A stretch of 64,000 nt of DNA from Melampsora larici-populina 98AG31 (lineage: Eukaryota; Basidiomycota; Pucciniomycetes; Pucciniales; Melampsoraceae), in the NCBI RefSeq assembly GCF_000204055.1, contig NW_006768829.1, positions 306,517 through 370,516 on the forward strand. The letters run 5' to 3'. Both the position numbers and the translations under genes were made by a program. Below, piece after piece: positions 35,432 through 48,081 of this stretch. Position 1 is the first letter of the stretch; each line of letters opens with the position of its first letter. A model generated the notes under the pieces. The model did no database searches, was not told where the DNA came from, and saw only the letters and a program-made list of their open reading frames with translations.

Positions 35432-37381
35432 TCATGAGCCAGTTGGAAGATCCTCCTCTTCTTCACTTGTGTCGTCTTCGTCATCTTCCTCTGAGTCTGT
35501 GTCTCGGATGACCCGTTTCTTGCGTGATTGTCCATCTTGTGGCTTCGATCTCTTACCTGCTTGCGATTTGGTTTGATTGGCTTGTGAATTATTGTCTCTG
35601 TTAGTTTGTGAAAGATCTCGATTGTCTTGTGATTGATCTCGAGTTTCTGGTTCGGTCTCTTCTTGTTCGGCTTCGGTAATTTTAATTTTTTCCAGTATAA
35701 AATTATTGCTTTCGATGTCTTTTGTCCAAGCTCTGATGATCGCATCCGTAGCTTTCCGATGACCAGTCTTCAAAGCCTCAGATGTAAGCACACTTCCAGG
35801 TTTCTGAACAATTCGCAAATTCCATCGTTTCATGAGTGTGGTGGCTGGGTCAAAATCTTTAGGGAATGTGTCTTCTTCGGGCACTTGTGCAGCTATAAAC
35901 AGTAAGAAGGTACAAATTAGCAGCTGAGCAGTATCGGAATAGAAAGAGAATAGTGGGGAAGGAGATCGTGTCCTACATATCAAACCATTGAGGAGCGAGC
36001 AGAGTCTACTTTTTCGCTCATCACTCGGCTGGACCGCCTTCTTTTCGACTGTTTGGGCTGCATCCTTGCCATGTACATAGTCCTTGAATGTTGAAGGTAC
36101 ATGTACTTTGGTCAGCGCCCACTTCGCAAAATCAGTATCGTTAGAGAAGGTCCGTGACCATCCCTCCACACCACCACAGCTCGCCGTTGTGAGGTAATAG
36201 GAAACATGGTTCTGTTGGCAAGTTACTGCGAACTAAAATTGAAAACAAACATACGAGTGAAAAACTAAATATATTTGAGATGAAAGCGAGCAAAGAAAAT
36301 CTTACATCTTGATGAGCCTTCTGAACAGCAAGCAAGGACCTCTTCTGAAGAGTAGCTACGGATGCGGTTGGTTCGGGCTTTCCGTGACATAGATGAAGCT
36401 TGTCAATGTTGACCAGCTTATCGAATAGGGGCTGGTATCTTTGCTTGTCTTCATCAGATAGTTGATAAACTTGAGGTGCTTTAGTTGATTCATCACAATA
36501 TTGTACATTGACACCGTCGATTTCTTCGTCATTCGCATCAGAATGAGTTGCCTCTTCCATTGCCTTTGAGTAATCGGGTAGGCCAGCCAAGGCAAAGAAG
36601 AATGGATCGGTAAAAACCTTGCGCTCGTCGTCTGACATATTGTGCCATTTGTTGGCCATGTCTTGGTTTCGATCAACCCAACCGTCCTTGTTGTCACGGT
36701 CCGGTACTATAAAGAACCATACAGAACAGAGAAACAGCAGCACACCACAAACAAGAGGTATGTATCAGAAGGCAGGTTGATCTACATATTTGTTGATGAA
36801 GAAATGAGCTTACATTTATCACCCAGGCATTTCACGCAGAAGGCAAGGAATCGGATCCAAGGATTTCCCTTTGCCTTCTTCGATCCAAGGCCACTGTGAG
36901 ATCCAATGCGGGTTTAGCATAGTTGTGTGTTTTAACCAGATACGATAAGGTAGAAAGTTGCTTACACCAGGTTCCATATGACCACTTCAGGTACTCCGGC
37001 CATCAGAGCCACCATGAGGATGGTCTTTTCGAAATCCATTCGAATGATTTTGACAAGGTCCTTAATATCCTTTGGAGCCTTGCTTCTTCGAGAGTCTTGT
37101 CCAACAATGGCTTCGCAAAGCTTGACTATTGACCAAGATGGACGTTTCTCTTCAAAATTGTCGAGATCAAATTCAGGAAAATGAGATTTAAAGACTTTTT
37201 CTTGTTGCTTGTCGGTGTTGGTGTTGGTTTCTTCCTCATTTTCATCACCCTCATCATCAAGTCCACCTAAATTGGTCACCCCTTGAGATTGATCGCTGGT
37301 AGCGTTGGATTTGGTTTTGCGTTTGTTGGATTGAGTCTTTTTTTGGGAAGAGGCTGTCTTCCCGGATCGTGTGTTTGGCAT
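35432..37381 (-). CDS. Unknown protein, 537 aa, with an HMG-box-like segment
   Basis: Five exons: 37381-36966, 36893-36814, 36706-36306, 36232-35977 and 35892-35432. Donors are GTAAGC, GTAAGC, GTAAGA and GTAGGA; all acceptors are TAG or CAG. The joins keep frame over 538 codons with the stop. The start is MPNTRSG followed by a basic, then acidic, disordered leader of about 60 residues. Next come a helical region (DIKDLVKIIRMDFEKTILMV), GLGSKKAKGNPWIRFLAFCV, and a segment WVDRNQDMANKWHNMSDDE that loosely resembles the Trp/Lys pattern of an HMG box. The C-terminal 100 residues are polar, with a KRSKPQDGQSRKKRV basic patch and a strongly acidic tail (DSEEDDEDDTSEEEEDLP). This points to a nuclear, chromatin- or DNA-associated role, by inference only. 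It is divergent to KDZ copy 2 with 1.76 kb between starts, so it could share that element. Confidence 0.65.
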
Positions 37382-39138
37382 TTTGAGAATGTTGATTATA
37401 ATGTGTGGTGAACGTCGTTGATTATGGGGAGTAGGTCGCCTATGTATGAGGAATGGGTTTGAAATTCAAAGGATCACGAGTTCACAACTCCGGATCGTGG
37501 TAAAGTCAAAGCATTTCACAAGTTGAACCCTTTCACATGGTGTGCAACCTCCAAAACGTATAATCTGTTTGTGTAATTGCCGGTTATCACAAGACACATA
37601 ACCCCCCCCAATGCCGATTACCAGCCTGATGTAGTTAAACAATAGAACAAGAATGCCATGAGTGAATGTGTTTCTTTGAACCATTAGTGAGAGTCTAAGA
37701 TTTGATCAAGATTAGGTTACATCCAAACATAAGTTATTCTTTAATTTTTCATGCAATGGCTTTCATGCTTTTATGTTTGCCGTTCCTTATCCTCTTTGGC
37801 CAGATCTCTTTATTACCTTTTTTATCAACTTTATTTTTTGAACCTCTTTGAATTGTCATTAGTATGATTTTTATTACTGGTTGGATTATTGTTTATTTAT
37901 CTTTTTTTGAGAAATCAAAAAGACTCTCTGTTACAATGTTTAACAGTGAGTTATCTCACAAGCTCGCTGTTAAACAGTTTCCATTTTGGATGTTGATTAA
38001 TGGCTTGAAAGGTTTGCTGTTGTCAATCATGAATGAGTAACATTAGAAATCAATGATTAACTGTCTTTATATCTATGAGACAGTAACAATGTTGAAGACT
38101 TTTGTAGTCAAAGACTTTTGTAACGATGAACCTTTCCATCAAGCCCAAATGTGCGTTCTCAACATTTAGTTTTCAGCAACTGATGATAACGTTGTTGGTG
38201 TTCAACTTTCAACCTTTATGAGGATATCACCGATGTTTGGAGTGATCAGCTTCAAAGAGTTCAAGGAACTATAAGTAACAACCAAGCATTTGTGTTGTTC
38301 AAATGTTAAGAAGTGTTAAGCAACATTGAAGACTGGACCTCTGAACAAATCAAGTGAAATAATGAATATACCCAGGATAAATTATGTACTCGGCAGTCTT
38401 AGCGATGTTGATCACTTGCGTTTGAAATCACAAGTATCACCATCAACAGTGTTGAAGTTGATCTCACAATATCAAAGAAAACATAGGGTTGCTGTTTAAT
38501 TTTGAATTCCAAAGTCCTCATAAGCATTCCGTGGGAGTTGTTTAAACTTCAACAAAACATTCAGATGTTGTAATTGAGAGATGTTGAAGCAATATCAATT
38601 GTGATCTTCTTGCATACACTTTCTTGAGTTTGCACAAGGTCTCATGAATGATTGCCGTTTACAGTTGTATATTTGTATGGTATATATGTGCAGGAAAGAG
38701 AGCTTGACAAACCCTTTTCCTGTCTTTGCAAAATCTGTGAAGCAAACGAAGTGGCAAGAAGTTGAGCAAACAGGTTAATCATTCACAGTGGACATCACTG
38801 TTGATTAACGCCAATCAAAGCCAAAAGCAAGTCACCGGCTGCCTACTGTCCGATACACACGGCAACGTGAATGGTTCCAATCAGAATGTTTAATCATGAC
38901 GCTGATCCACTTGGCGATAGCAATAGTTACAATAGTTCAAGACTATTACTTTCAATCTTCTGATTGATTGAACGTAATAACTTGACAATAATTGGACTCT
39001 TTCTGATCATCAGTACACAATTCGTTTTTCATGACAACTTCCTAATTTTATGTCCTTAATTTTTTGTTAAACCACCTACATCAACAAACTATCGTCATCC
39101 TTAAACTACCATCATCCTTAACATAATCATAACACACG
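37382..39138. other. Intergenic region between divergent genes, rich in GTTGAA/TTCAAC motifs
   Basis: It holds an inverted repeat (TGTTTAACAGTGAG at 37937-37950 with CTCGCTGTTAAACA at 37963-37976, one mismatch). From about 38080 to 38620 it has many scattered copies of GTTGAA, TTCAAC and CATTGAAG in both orientations. It contains both promoters, and possibly the left end of KDZ copy 2. Confidence 0.45.
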
Positions 39139-42100
39139 ATGGTCATGCCAGGCAAGGAGATTTTGCCTAATAAGGCCAAGCGAGCCAAACCAGCTACTCG
39201 TGCACCTAAAACCGCTATTGGTGCTCGATTGGCCGCAATGGAAGCCCAAGAAGCCCAGGATTCACGGCCCCGGCTGAACGCTTTGAACGCAGCTGCTCCG
39301 GCAGCTCAAGAACCGCTACAAGGACCTCTGACTGAAGACCAATTCAATCAACAACCTTTGTACGACGACCTTGTAAGACCTGGAGACGCCAACTCATCTG
39401 GAAACGAGGAAGTACAACCTGATGCTATGGATCGATCGGATTACTATCGTAGTATAACATATCAAGAGAGATGCCTTCGTGAGGAGGCTAACTGGAACAA
39501 GGTCGTGCCAGCTATGTTCTTGGCGTTCATGCCGTGTAGCAAAGCCACGTTTCAATGGGCTGACCCGTTGCTTTGGAACCACGATTACAACACTCCGTGT
39601 ATCTGTTCCACCTGGCAACTGAAGGACGTCGAGATTGATGTCATTGACTTCCTAGGTGAGCGCCTTTGTCTTAAATAACAATGTTTGATAATCGATTAGA
39701 TTAAAGTTCAAGATAGACTGTAATCCTACATGTTTACTTACTTTTATTGATTGAATTTGATGGTTTCTGAACTGGGAAGGCCGTTTGAAGATGACAATCC
39801 AGGTTTGCAAATGCACTCCTGATGTAGTGCGGTTAGTTCGTCAGGGGTTCATTGGCGGTACTCCAAAGGAGCCGCGCACGGCTTTCTCAATTCGAATGTT
39901 ACGATATCATCATATTCTATGGAAGCACTGTAGTGTGCGATTGGCTCCATTTGTCGAAGCTCAAGACGAGTATCTTGATGCTCGTAATTCTCTACTGTTG
40001 ATCAAAGGCTCCGATAAGGTCAGTCATCCTCTGAAACTTCATGTCACAAATCACCAAACTGAAATCTTTGCAGTCTCGTGATTGGCGAAAGGGATTTTCT
40101 GCCGCTGTTGATGTATTTAGAGATATGCTTCGGTTACAGGATGATCTAGCGTCCAAAGCCCTCAAATTAACCCCCGGGGACCATCTAGCTTCGACTTGTC
40201 CGCCATGTTTTGGACCAAAAGTTGCAGGAAAGAGAGCGTCCGAGCCAGATGTGATTGTGTGTTTCGACGGAAACTTTCAACACCGCCGCCACAAGGCAGC
40301 TAGTGCTGGGTGGAGAGGGGAAGCTGGCATCACCCCACCTCTGTTTATGGCACCCACTGAAGTCAAGTATTGGGAGACCAAGATGGGTGTCCAGCGAGCG
40401 GGCGCAAAGGATGTGATTGTAAGTCTCCCATTTCTTGAGTTTGTACGCAATGGTATTGCATTTTGAAACTAATTTTGTGTATCACCTTTTCACACAGCAT
40501 CCTTGCAGTGAACAACATACCGCTGCGGATGATGTTCGCGGGCGGCAGACTTTCCCAGCCTATGATGAGACTGGCTTAATGGGCATGGCATGTAGACACG
40601 ATCAAGCATTGAAGTTTATCAACATAATCCAAAGTGGCGAGAGGTCAGTTCAAAAACACACTTGTATCGCCATTCAGTGTGCTCTGTTTATTTTCTTGGC
40701 GTGAAACTGTATACGTCTGACATATGTATTGCTCAAAAGAGGGCACTTTCCTGTGGCCATGCTCGACTGGCTATTCAAACAAAGTGAGCACGACATGCGA
40801 TATGCTGTGCTTTATGATATCGGCTGCAATATGGAAAGAGGAATATTAAAAGTACTCCAGCATTTGTAATGGATATCTTCTTCATCTTTGCTCATTTGGT
40901 ATTCTTTGTTCCATGTAGCGCGAACTGTTTGCAGAACAGCGGGATAAAGACTTACTGATGTTCGGAACAAGTGTGTTCCATGCATTTGTTCATCAGTGGT
41001 CTTGCCAATTGCAATATAATCCTCGATTGAATATGGATTGGGGCTTATCGGATGGGGAGGGTATGGAACGTATCTGGTCTAGACTTTCGTCCCTAGTTAG
41101 TGCCTTGAGGTATTCCACCAAGTCCCATCGACTGTGCGCATTAAATTTGCGCGCCCAGCATCATAATGAAGCTGGTCGTACCAACTCAGGTAAGTTCTAA
41201 AAGTGCAGTGATAGAACAAAACGGAACTAGTTTTCATCAACTGATCCCTATTACGTAGTGAAATGGTTGTTATCACGGGAAAAGACTGCCAGGAAGCTGT
41301 ACATGGAATCTCGGTCTAAGCTGGAAGTCTTGTATCGAAACCCTCAATACACTGAACAGTACCTTGTCGAACAATGGAATCGTCAAAGGGAATGCCAGTT
41401 ACAGGAACTTACAGTAGATAACTCGGCAGCTTTGACCACAAAGCTAGATAAGCTAGTTGGATATGAAGAACGACTCCGAGAAGCCGAGTTGAGTTGCCTT
41501 GAAATCTTGTACATAAGTTGTTACTGACAATGGATTGATTTTAGGGAGGATCTTGCTGTTTTACAGGGGAAAAGGGCTCGTGACCGAACGACCGCTGACC
41601 GAGCTGAGCTGGCTCACCTTCCCAATAGGATTACATCGCTAAGGGAGAGGATTGACGTTATTGTCGAGGAGCTGGGAGGCGACCAGTATCGCGACACCCC
41701 TGGTGCAAGAAGTAAGTTCTTGATATTGTTTGCTCATTGCCACAGTGGAGGTTCACCTTGATCTACCATTTTGAATTTAGCTCCTAAAGGACGTGGTCTC
41801 ATCCGTATTCGAGTGGCAAAGGCCAAATTGCATGGGGCAAAAATAGATGTGTTCAGCCTACAAAAACTTAGTGATAGACGTGCTGGTGAATTTCAACTCC
41901 CTGAGTAAATGATCTCTGAACCTATCATGACATTCAATTGATACTGTATTTCATGTGTTTAGGTACCCGAGTTCAACAAAAAATGAAGAAGATTGTAAGG
42001 GAAAAGAAAGTGTCGTTCAAGTCAAAGTACAACACATTTAATCGTCTTGTAACTAATTTCAACACCGAGTTTCCTCAACCTTCGCCCATTGCTTGTCCAC

Positions 42101-42828
42101 CATTCGATATTCTAGAAGGCCTGACGGTGTATGACTCGTTTTGGGATCTTGGTCAGCTGACTCATCCAGGAGAAGCCTGGGCAGTTGACCAAAATACACA
42201 AGATGGCATACAAGCTTACCTTTCTATGACACATGCTCAGGATGAGCTTTTGCGCTTGAGCCGAGAATGTAGGCAGATAGTTAAGTGGGCCCTTGATGTT
42301 GATGAAAAGATTTCGGGATTGTGCACGGCGATTGCACTCGCAGGTAAGTAGTTACATATTCTGTTCATGTGAGTGAGAGCTTCTGACATTGAATGTTGAA
42401 ATCGTGTAGACAATAACCCAGATCTAATTGAAAATCGCTGGATGATGCAAGTGGTTGGATCAGTAAGACCACGATTATCAGATTGTTTGTCAGAGAGTAA
42501 AGAAGTCTTACAGTCTTTGCTAGCTCACCTGTGCCAAAGGCACTCGCGATTGTGGATGAATTGGAATATAGGCATGGCAACCATTCTGAATCGCACCGGT
42601 GAATACTGTCAGCTATCAGCGGAAGAAGAGAGGGCACTTCACATTCAATGGTCTGACCTGGTAATAAGAGCACGACAGGTTTGGCAAACCGTTGCTCAAG
42701 CTCCAATTCTTGAAGCAGAGCCTTTGGACGATGCGGAGATGGAGGAGGAGCAAATTGTTGGTGAAGACAATAATTATATTGATTTCAACATTGAGGATGA
42801 TTTGTATGATTTGGAAGATTTGGAATGA
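39139..42828 (+). CDS. KDZ-superfamily transposase with CxC1-like cysteine cluster (copy 2), 976 aa
   Basis: Eleven exons: 39139-39655, 39780-40018, 40074-40418, 40498-40643, 40740-40851, 40919-41189, 41259-41487, 41545-41711, 41781-41885, 41963-42343 and 42410-42828. All introns are GT-AG and the joins keep frame over 977 codons with the stop. A basic, Ala-rich N-terminus precedes a CIC...CKC zinc cluster (exons 1-2). The DDE-like core has CPPCFGP, FDGNFQHRRH (about D317), YDETGLMGMACRHD, LYDIGC (about D442), FGTSVFHAFVHQWSCQL and GLSDGEGMERIWS (acidic residues about 498-503). A coiled-coil helical region follows, and the tail is very acidic. The copy appears intact and could be an active transposase. 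It is clearly diverged from copy 1 but keeps identical lengths in five internal exons. Confidence 0.9.
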
Positions 42829-43077
42829 GAAGATTGTAAAGGGTCAGCTATTTGTAGAATATGTGCATCTTTGTGAGACATGAGAATTATACATGAGTTG
42901 TTTCTTACATATCAATTTTGCTTTTATGAGCTGTGTCCACCGATGTGCTTGATTTTGGTGAGTCGAGAGTGTTTCATGCTTTGATTTTGGGATTTGTGGT
43001 GCTTGAGAGTTGTGAGAAAAGGGTATTGAGGTGGGTAGAAGGCAGTGTCCAGAGCGGCCGGGTACGCTTCAGAGCAG

Positions 43078-43439
43078 TCGGGTACTTTTCAGAGCGCTCT
43101 GGTTGCCTTCCAGAGCGTTCTGAGGGCGTTCCAGAGCGCTCTGGAAGGTAGCCAGAGCGCTCTGGAAGGTAACCAGAGCGCTCTGGGGTCCTTGTCAAAA
43201 CTGCACGAGGGATGTGCAAAAACTTTTGAGTAAGGAGGTTGAGTATGAGTAGAAAGAGCTCTGAAAAGGCTGTACACATTGTTTTGAAAGCTTTGGTTGA
43301 TGACTTATGGACTTGGGAGTGCGATAAAAACCTGCTCCAGGTCACCTGAGGTGCTCTGGAGCCAAATACTGGCTGATCGCCCACGGTGTAGCACACTTTT
43401 CCATGGGCTTGTATGTCACTTCATAGAGGTGCCACAGGT
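43078..43439 (-). repeat. Dispersed repeat, inverted copy of 33990-34354
   Basis: The reverse complement is almost identical to 33990-34354, including the 21-bp CCAGAGCGCTCTGG minisatellite and the segment reading CTACACCGTGGGCGATCAGC. It begins about 250 bp after the stop of KDZ copy 2. Confidence 0.85.
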
Positions 43440-43562
43440 GCTTGAGACTGATGAATGGGGTGGGGTGTGACCTCATGGGAGGTGTCTTTTTGCCAAAACT
43501 ACTGTGAATGACCATCAAGTACTTTTTAGTGATGTATTAAGCATATACATTTTTCTGCACTC

Positions 43563-43625
43563 TTACCTTAACCTAACCCAAACCCTAACCAAAATTACAA
43601 CTGCTTAGGGTTAGGGTCAGGGTTA
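43563..43625. repeat. Head-to-head telomere-like motifs
   Basis: ACCTAACCCAAACCCTAACC is followed after about 20 bp by TTAGGGTTAGGGTCAGGGTT, i.e. degenerate CCCTAA and TTAGGG units facing each other. Isolated CCCTAACCCT and GGTTTAGGG units also occur near 44310 and 46965. Confidence 0.5.
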
Positions 43626-46600
43626 ATTGCTATAAAGGACTGTGATAAGAGTGCCTCAGATCAAAAAATGATATTGAGATGCAGCTTCTGAAACTCTCCT
43701 TGACCTAGTTGTTTTCATTTAACATTGTCCTGTCCAAGCAATGGTAGCATTTCACTTAGATTCTCATATGGATAAAGCTTCAATCCAGTCACTTTCAGCA
43801 TGGTATATGTGCAAAATCATCCTTCTAAGCAAGCACAATCAAGGTTGTGGTCAGAACAATTACATAGCCCATTGAGATGAAGAAATATATGCATGGGATC
43901 TCCTTGTCCAGGCTGAGCATTTTTATGAATCATCTTCATGGCTTCCGTGGAAAATTCCCACTGGGGTTATGCTCATAGTGCTGTAGAACAAACTTGGAAT
44001 GCCTTGCCTGTATTAATCTATTGACCGGGTTTTGCAAAAGGAATGGGCTGAGCAAAGGTTCTTGGGACACATATGCATCAATGCTCATATTCATCCACTT
44101 CTATGTAATATGTGAAAATATCAAGACTTGTGCATATTTCACAAGGCCTCAAATACTCAGCTTAGTGTTGCCGCAACATTATCACATAACTTCTTAGACT
44201 AAGCATGTTCATGATTTTCCGCCATATTAACACCTCATTGAGATCAATAATTCACTTTACATTGCATATTGACATCCGGTGTATTTATTTGTCCCATCCT
44301 CCCAAACCCTAACCCTGATCTGGATTGAAACTGCTCAGTTGATCTATCTCCTCTTTGCTCATGAAAAATTCAGAATCATTTTGCATTCACTTTCCAACCT
44401 GGGGATTTTGATTAATTGTTTTCCCGTGGGGGATTCATTTTCCACTTGTGGAAGTCGATTAATGTTCACAGTGATTGTGGATCTGAATCTGTGATTTTAA
44501 GATATCACTTGGTTTCTTTTGCTGATGACTTCCATTTTGTTTATTGTTTGTTAGCTTGATGCATATGGATTACATTTAAGAACACCATCCAGAATTAAGT
44601 GTGTCATCCCTAAGCTGACATGCTTAAGTTGTTTGGTGGGGCGCTGTTGGCGGCCGTCTGCTTTGCGTTGGAGAGAAAAACTCTCTTCATTTTGCAAACC
44701 TAGCAGTGTCCAACATTGCTGGGTGGGCAGGGTGGTATTTGTAGAAATGAAATGGAATATAATTTGAATTGAGATGCTGAGTGTTTGTGGTGTGCTCAGT
44801 TATGACTGGTCATGTGCAAGGGTGGTAGCTTCTGAGTGGGAAGTGAATTTTTTCCCATGTGGCTACCTCTGGGAGCCTGTTTCTTGGATGTTTCTTGCTA
44901 CCTGCAACGGGCTTCTTTGCACCTGAGCACTAACCACTCAGTCATGGAATTCCGCACCAAGACGTACCTTAGATGCTGCTTACAATCTGCTTGGATATTC
45001 AGACTTAAAAATTTTGTTTTAATGAATTACAAGTTGGAAAACACCTTGGATGTGATACATGAAGCCAGAAGAAATTTACAGAATCTTTGGGGGATTTGTT
45101 GATGTGAAGAATATTGTGGTAAAACCAAAGGATTTATGGGAGTGTAGGGGTATGTTATCAGCGACCATTTGGAAGAGATATCATTAAGATTGAATTGATA
45201 GTCTTCCCATGAAAATTTGCTTTGTGAAATTTGTCTTTCTTTGCACAAATCATGACAAGTTCAGTTCACATAGTGGATGACCTTAGTCCTTCCCAGTCTG
45301 AAAACCTACCGGGTCCTTTCATGAAACACAATTTTTCTATACAATAAGGGTAATTTATTGCCAGATGACTTTATTTTGACTATCAAGTGCTCAGAAGAGT
45401 CTTAGAACATTGATTTTTTTTGCAAAATCAAACTGGGCCTCAATTTATGTAAGATTGAGGATGATTGTAAGATAAATTATTTGGGTGGATGGTGTCCAAG
45501 AAGTGTGGGTATTTGGTCATGATAGGAGTGTTGCAGTGCAGACACTATGTAATCAGTGTGGAACCTGCTGCTCAATGGCTATATACTGTCCTGAAGACTG
45601 ACAGAAAAATTGATTACAGTGGTATTCGTCACAGCATTGGGATAATGAGAGATGATAACTACAAGCTTGCAATATTGACAAAATTATTGTACAGCATGAG
45701 AATTCTGGATATCTTTCAAGTTGAACAAGCATCATATATTGGGGGACAAACCAAAATGAGTACCTGTCAATGAGACAAAATGATACTTCATGTACTCTAA
45801 TATTGAACCCATTAGAGAATCCACACTTGTTCACCATTGTTGACTTGCTCACATGTGGTAACAACCGCTACATTGAGTAAAAAATTACTTAACTCAAGCA
45901 AATTTCAAACTTGTGCCAAATTACTTGCACAGTAGTCAACTTAACTTGGAAGATAATGTGAGTTTCCACACTGGTACAAAGTTTACAAGCTCAAACTATC
46001 AAGCACCCTCCAATTTGTACAATCCACCAGTGCACCCAATCTACTTGACTTCCTTCAATAAACTGTGATGGCAAAGAGCACATCCTTCTCAAGCTAACTT
46101 GAGAGAGCACAAGATTTCATTCAAATCAACTCGTGATCTCATCACAGCTGGATGGTTGGCACAGGGAGGTTTGTAAAGAAGAAAAAAGAAGTGCATTCGA
46201 TCAAGATTGTTTGACATAGTTCCACAGTTTGAATGAGATAGAGAAATTGATTTGAACTCCGGTTAAAATCAATCCGAGCAATAAGAGATCTTTGAAATCT
46301 TTCTAAAATTGATCCAAACAATGAAGAGTTGATCTAGATTGATCCAAACCCTCTCTATAACCAATCAACAAGAATTTATCTTGATCTATCTAAAATACCA
46401 ATAACAAACTGACATCAACCAATCTAAAATGTGTTTAAAAATTGACCTTAATTGACCTACTGAGATGCAAAACAAAAAGATTCAATATAAATTGATTTTA
46501 AAGAAAAAGGTTTTAGGTAGATTTGAATTTAAGATTGATTCAAAGTTTGATTTGAATTGAAATGATTATGAAGAAGATTGTGAGGTTGGTAAGACTCGGA

Positions 46601-46794
46601 ATCAGAATCAGGATTATAGAAGAAGGAGTAGGACTATGACTTGGAGGCAAGTAGAACAATATCAATATGGCATAAAGGATACTCCTGAATTGTGGGCCGC
46701 CATTGATTATTGATGCAGATGTTGCGAGTCAAGAGAATTCAAGTTGGTGTGCTTGAAAAGATAATGACAGGCTAGCAAGTCGGATAACGCATGC

Positions 46795-46905
46795 GTTAGT
46801 CAATTGGTAAATTTATCAATTGACTAACACAAACTGATCAAAAATTAACTACTGCAGGGCTAATTTCTCACCAGTGTGGGAAAGGCCCTGCAGTTGCGTT
46901 AAATT
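46795..46905. repeat. Two adjacent palindromes
   Basis: 46795-46828 is a 34-bp near-perfect palindrome (GTTAGTCAATTGGTAAA with TTTATCAATTGACTAAC). 46843-46905 is an imperfect inverted repeat around CTGCAGGGC and GCCCTGCAG. Together they suggest the core of a foldback element. Confidence 0.6.
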
Positions 46906-47236
46906 TTACCTTACTGCACCTGAGTTGACGCACGAGTGCGGATGCTCTTAGGGGGTTAGAGGTTAGGTTTAGGGCAAGGATATTTTCACATGCTCCAAGG
47001 GTATGTGAAATTACCTCTGCTCTAAATCACCACCGTTCCTCTCAATTTTGGCTTTCACCACCTATAGACCTCACAAGCAGTATGGCCTTTATACCATGCC
47101 CTACCCCATTCCTTTGCTGCTTTCTGGCAGAATAAACAATTTACCAGCCCTCCCTTAGATCCAACTGATTTATTTTTGGTTGCCGTAAACATCACTGCAT
47201 CTGCCAGAGCCGTTCTTGATGTCAAGAATTTTGCTG

Positions 47237-47460
47237 ACTACAAAGGGGCTCCTTTGTAGTACATCACAATATCAACTTTGAGAGCGGCTCTGGCGGACAC
47301 ACTGCATGTAATGTACCTGGGCTGTCATTTCTACTTTGTTAGTCAAAATTGCTACCGTGATGTCCAACAGGTTATGAGATACATTCACAGTGCCCATGGA
47401 GAGAGCCCCTGATGTCTGGCCCTGGGGCTCCAGCAAGTACAAAGGCTTGCCTTTGTACTT
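47237..47460. repeat. Pair of related short hairpins
   Basis: ACTACAAAGG/CCTTTGTAGT (47237-47260, 4-nt loop) and AAGTACAAAGG/CCTTTGTACTT (47435-47460, 4-nt loop) share the TACAAAGG stem. GCCAGAGCCG near 47205 pairs with CGGCTCTGGC near 47285 around the first. Confidence 0.6.
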
Positions 47461-48081
47461 TTGAAGGCGCCCTCCACAGGCACTGTGATTCTGCTGCATT
47501 CACCTACAAACAACTTCTAACAAAGCTTTCCTGCTGGAGAGGTCTTTGAAAAAGAATCCTATGTGGATTGAGTCCAGTAGAGCCCATATGATGACTGCGG
47601 CGCCCGCCGCCCAATTTGGCTAGTTAAATTCTATTATTCAACTGCTTACTTGATTCAATATAGAAATCAGCCTCTTTTACTGTTTTCAATTTTTTAACAA
47701 ATGCTCTGTTTTCCATCTCTGTTTTGGCATCTTTGTCTTTGCCTCCATTTACATGCAGCACAACCTAAATCTCAAGTCTTGCACTGCTGTACATCTCCTG
47801 ATTTTTCTGATCTTCCCCAATCATTGAGGTCAAAACTCACTACATCTGGACTTCAGGAAGCCTTGGATTTCTGTCACACATGGCAAGCTGCTGCAATTTG
47901 TACTGGTTTAAGTTTATTACTTTTGATGGATTGTATTCATTGGGACATGAGAGCAAATCATGTTTCATTAAATTTGAGCAGGTGCGGATAAGTCGTGGGA
48001 CCAAAAAACTGTGGTGAGCATGCCTGCATGTTCTCTAGTTGTGAAAAATCTGTGACACCAAATTTGATCTTGAAAGCTAAA

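Larger units (their letters stand above)
43440..48081. other. Gene-poor decayed region
   Basis: About 4.6 kb without a supported gene. It contains short telomere-like runs (43563-43625), palindromes at 46795-46828, 46843-46905, 47237-47260 and 47435-47460, and scattered short frames that start at non-ATG codons or lack any motif. It looks like old transposon sediment. Confidence 0.45.

Noticed and set aside
44836..45102. 88-codon frame in the 43-48 kb region
   Set aside because: It starts at a non-ATG codon, has no motif and no supporting signals.
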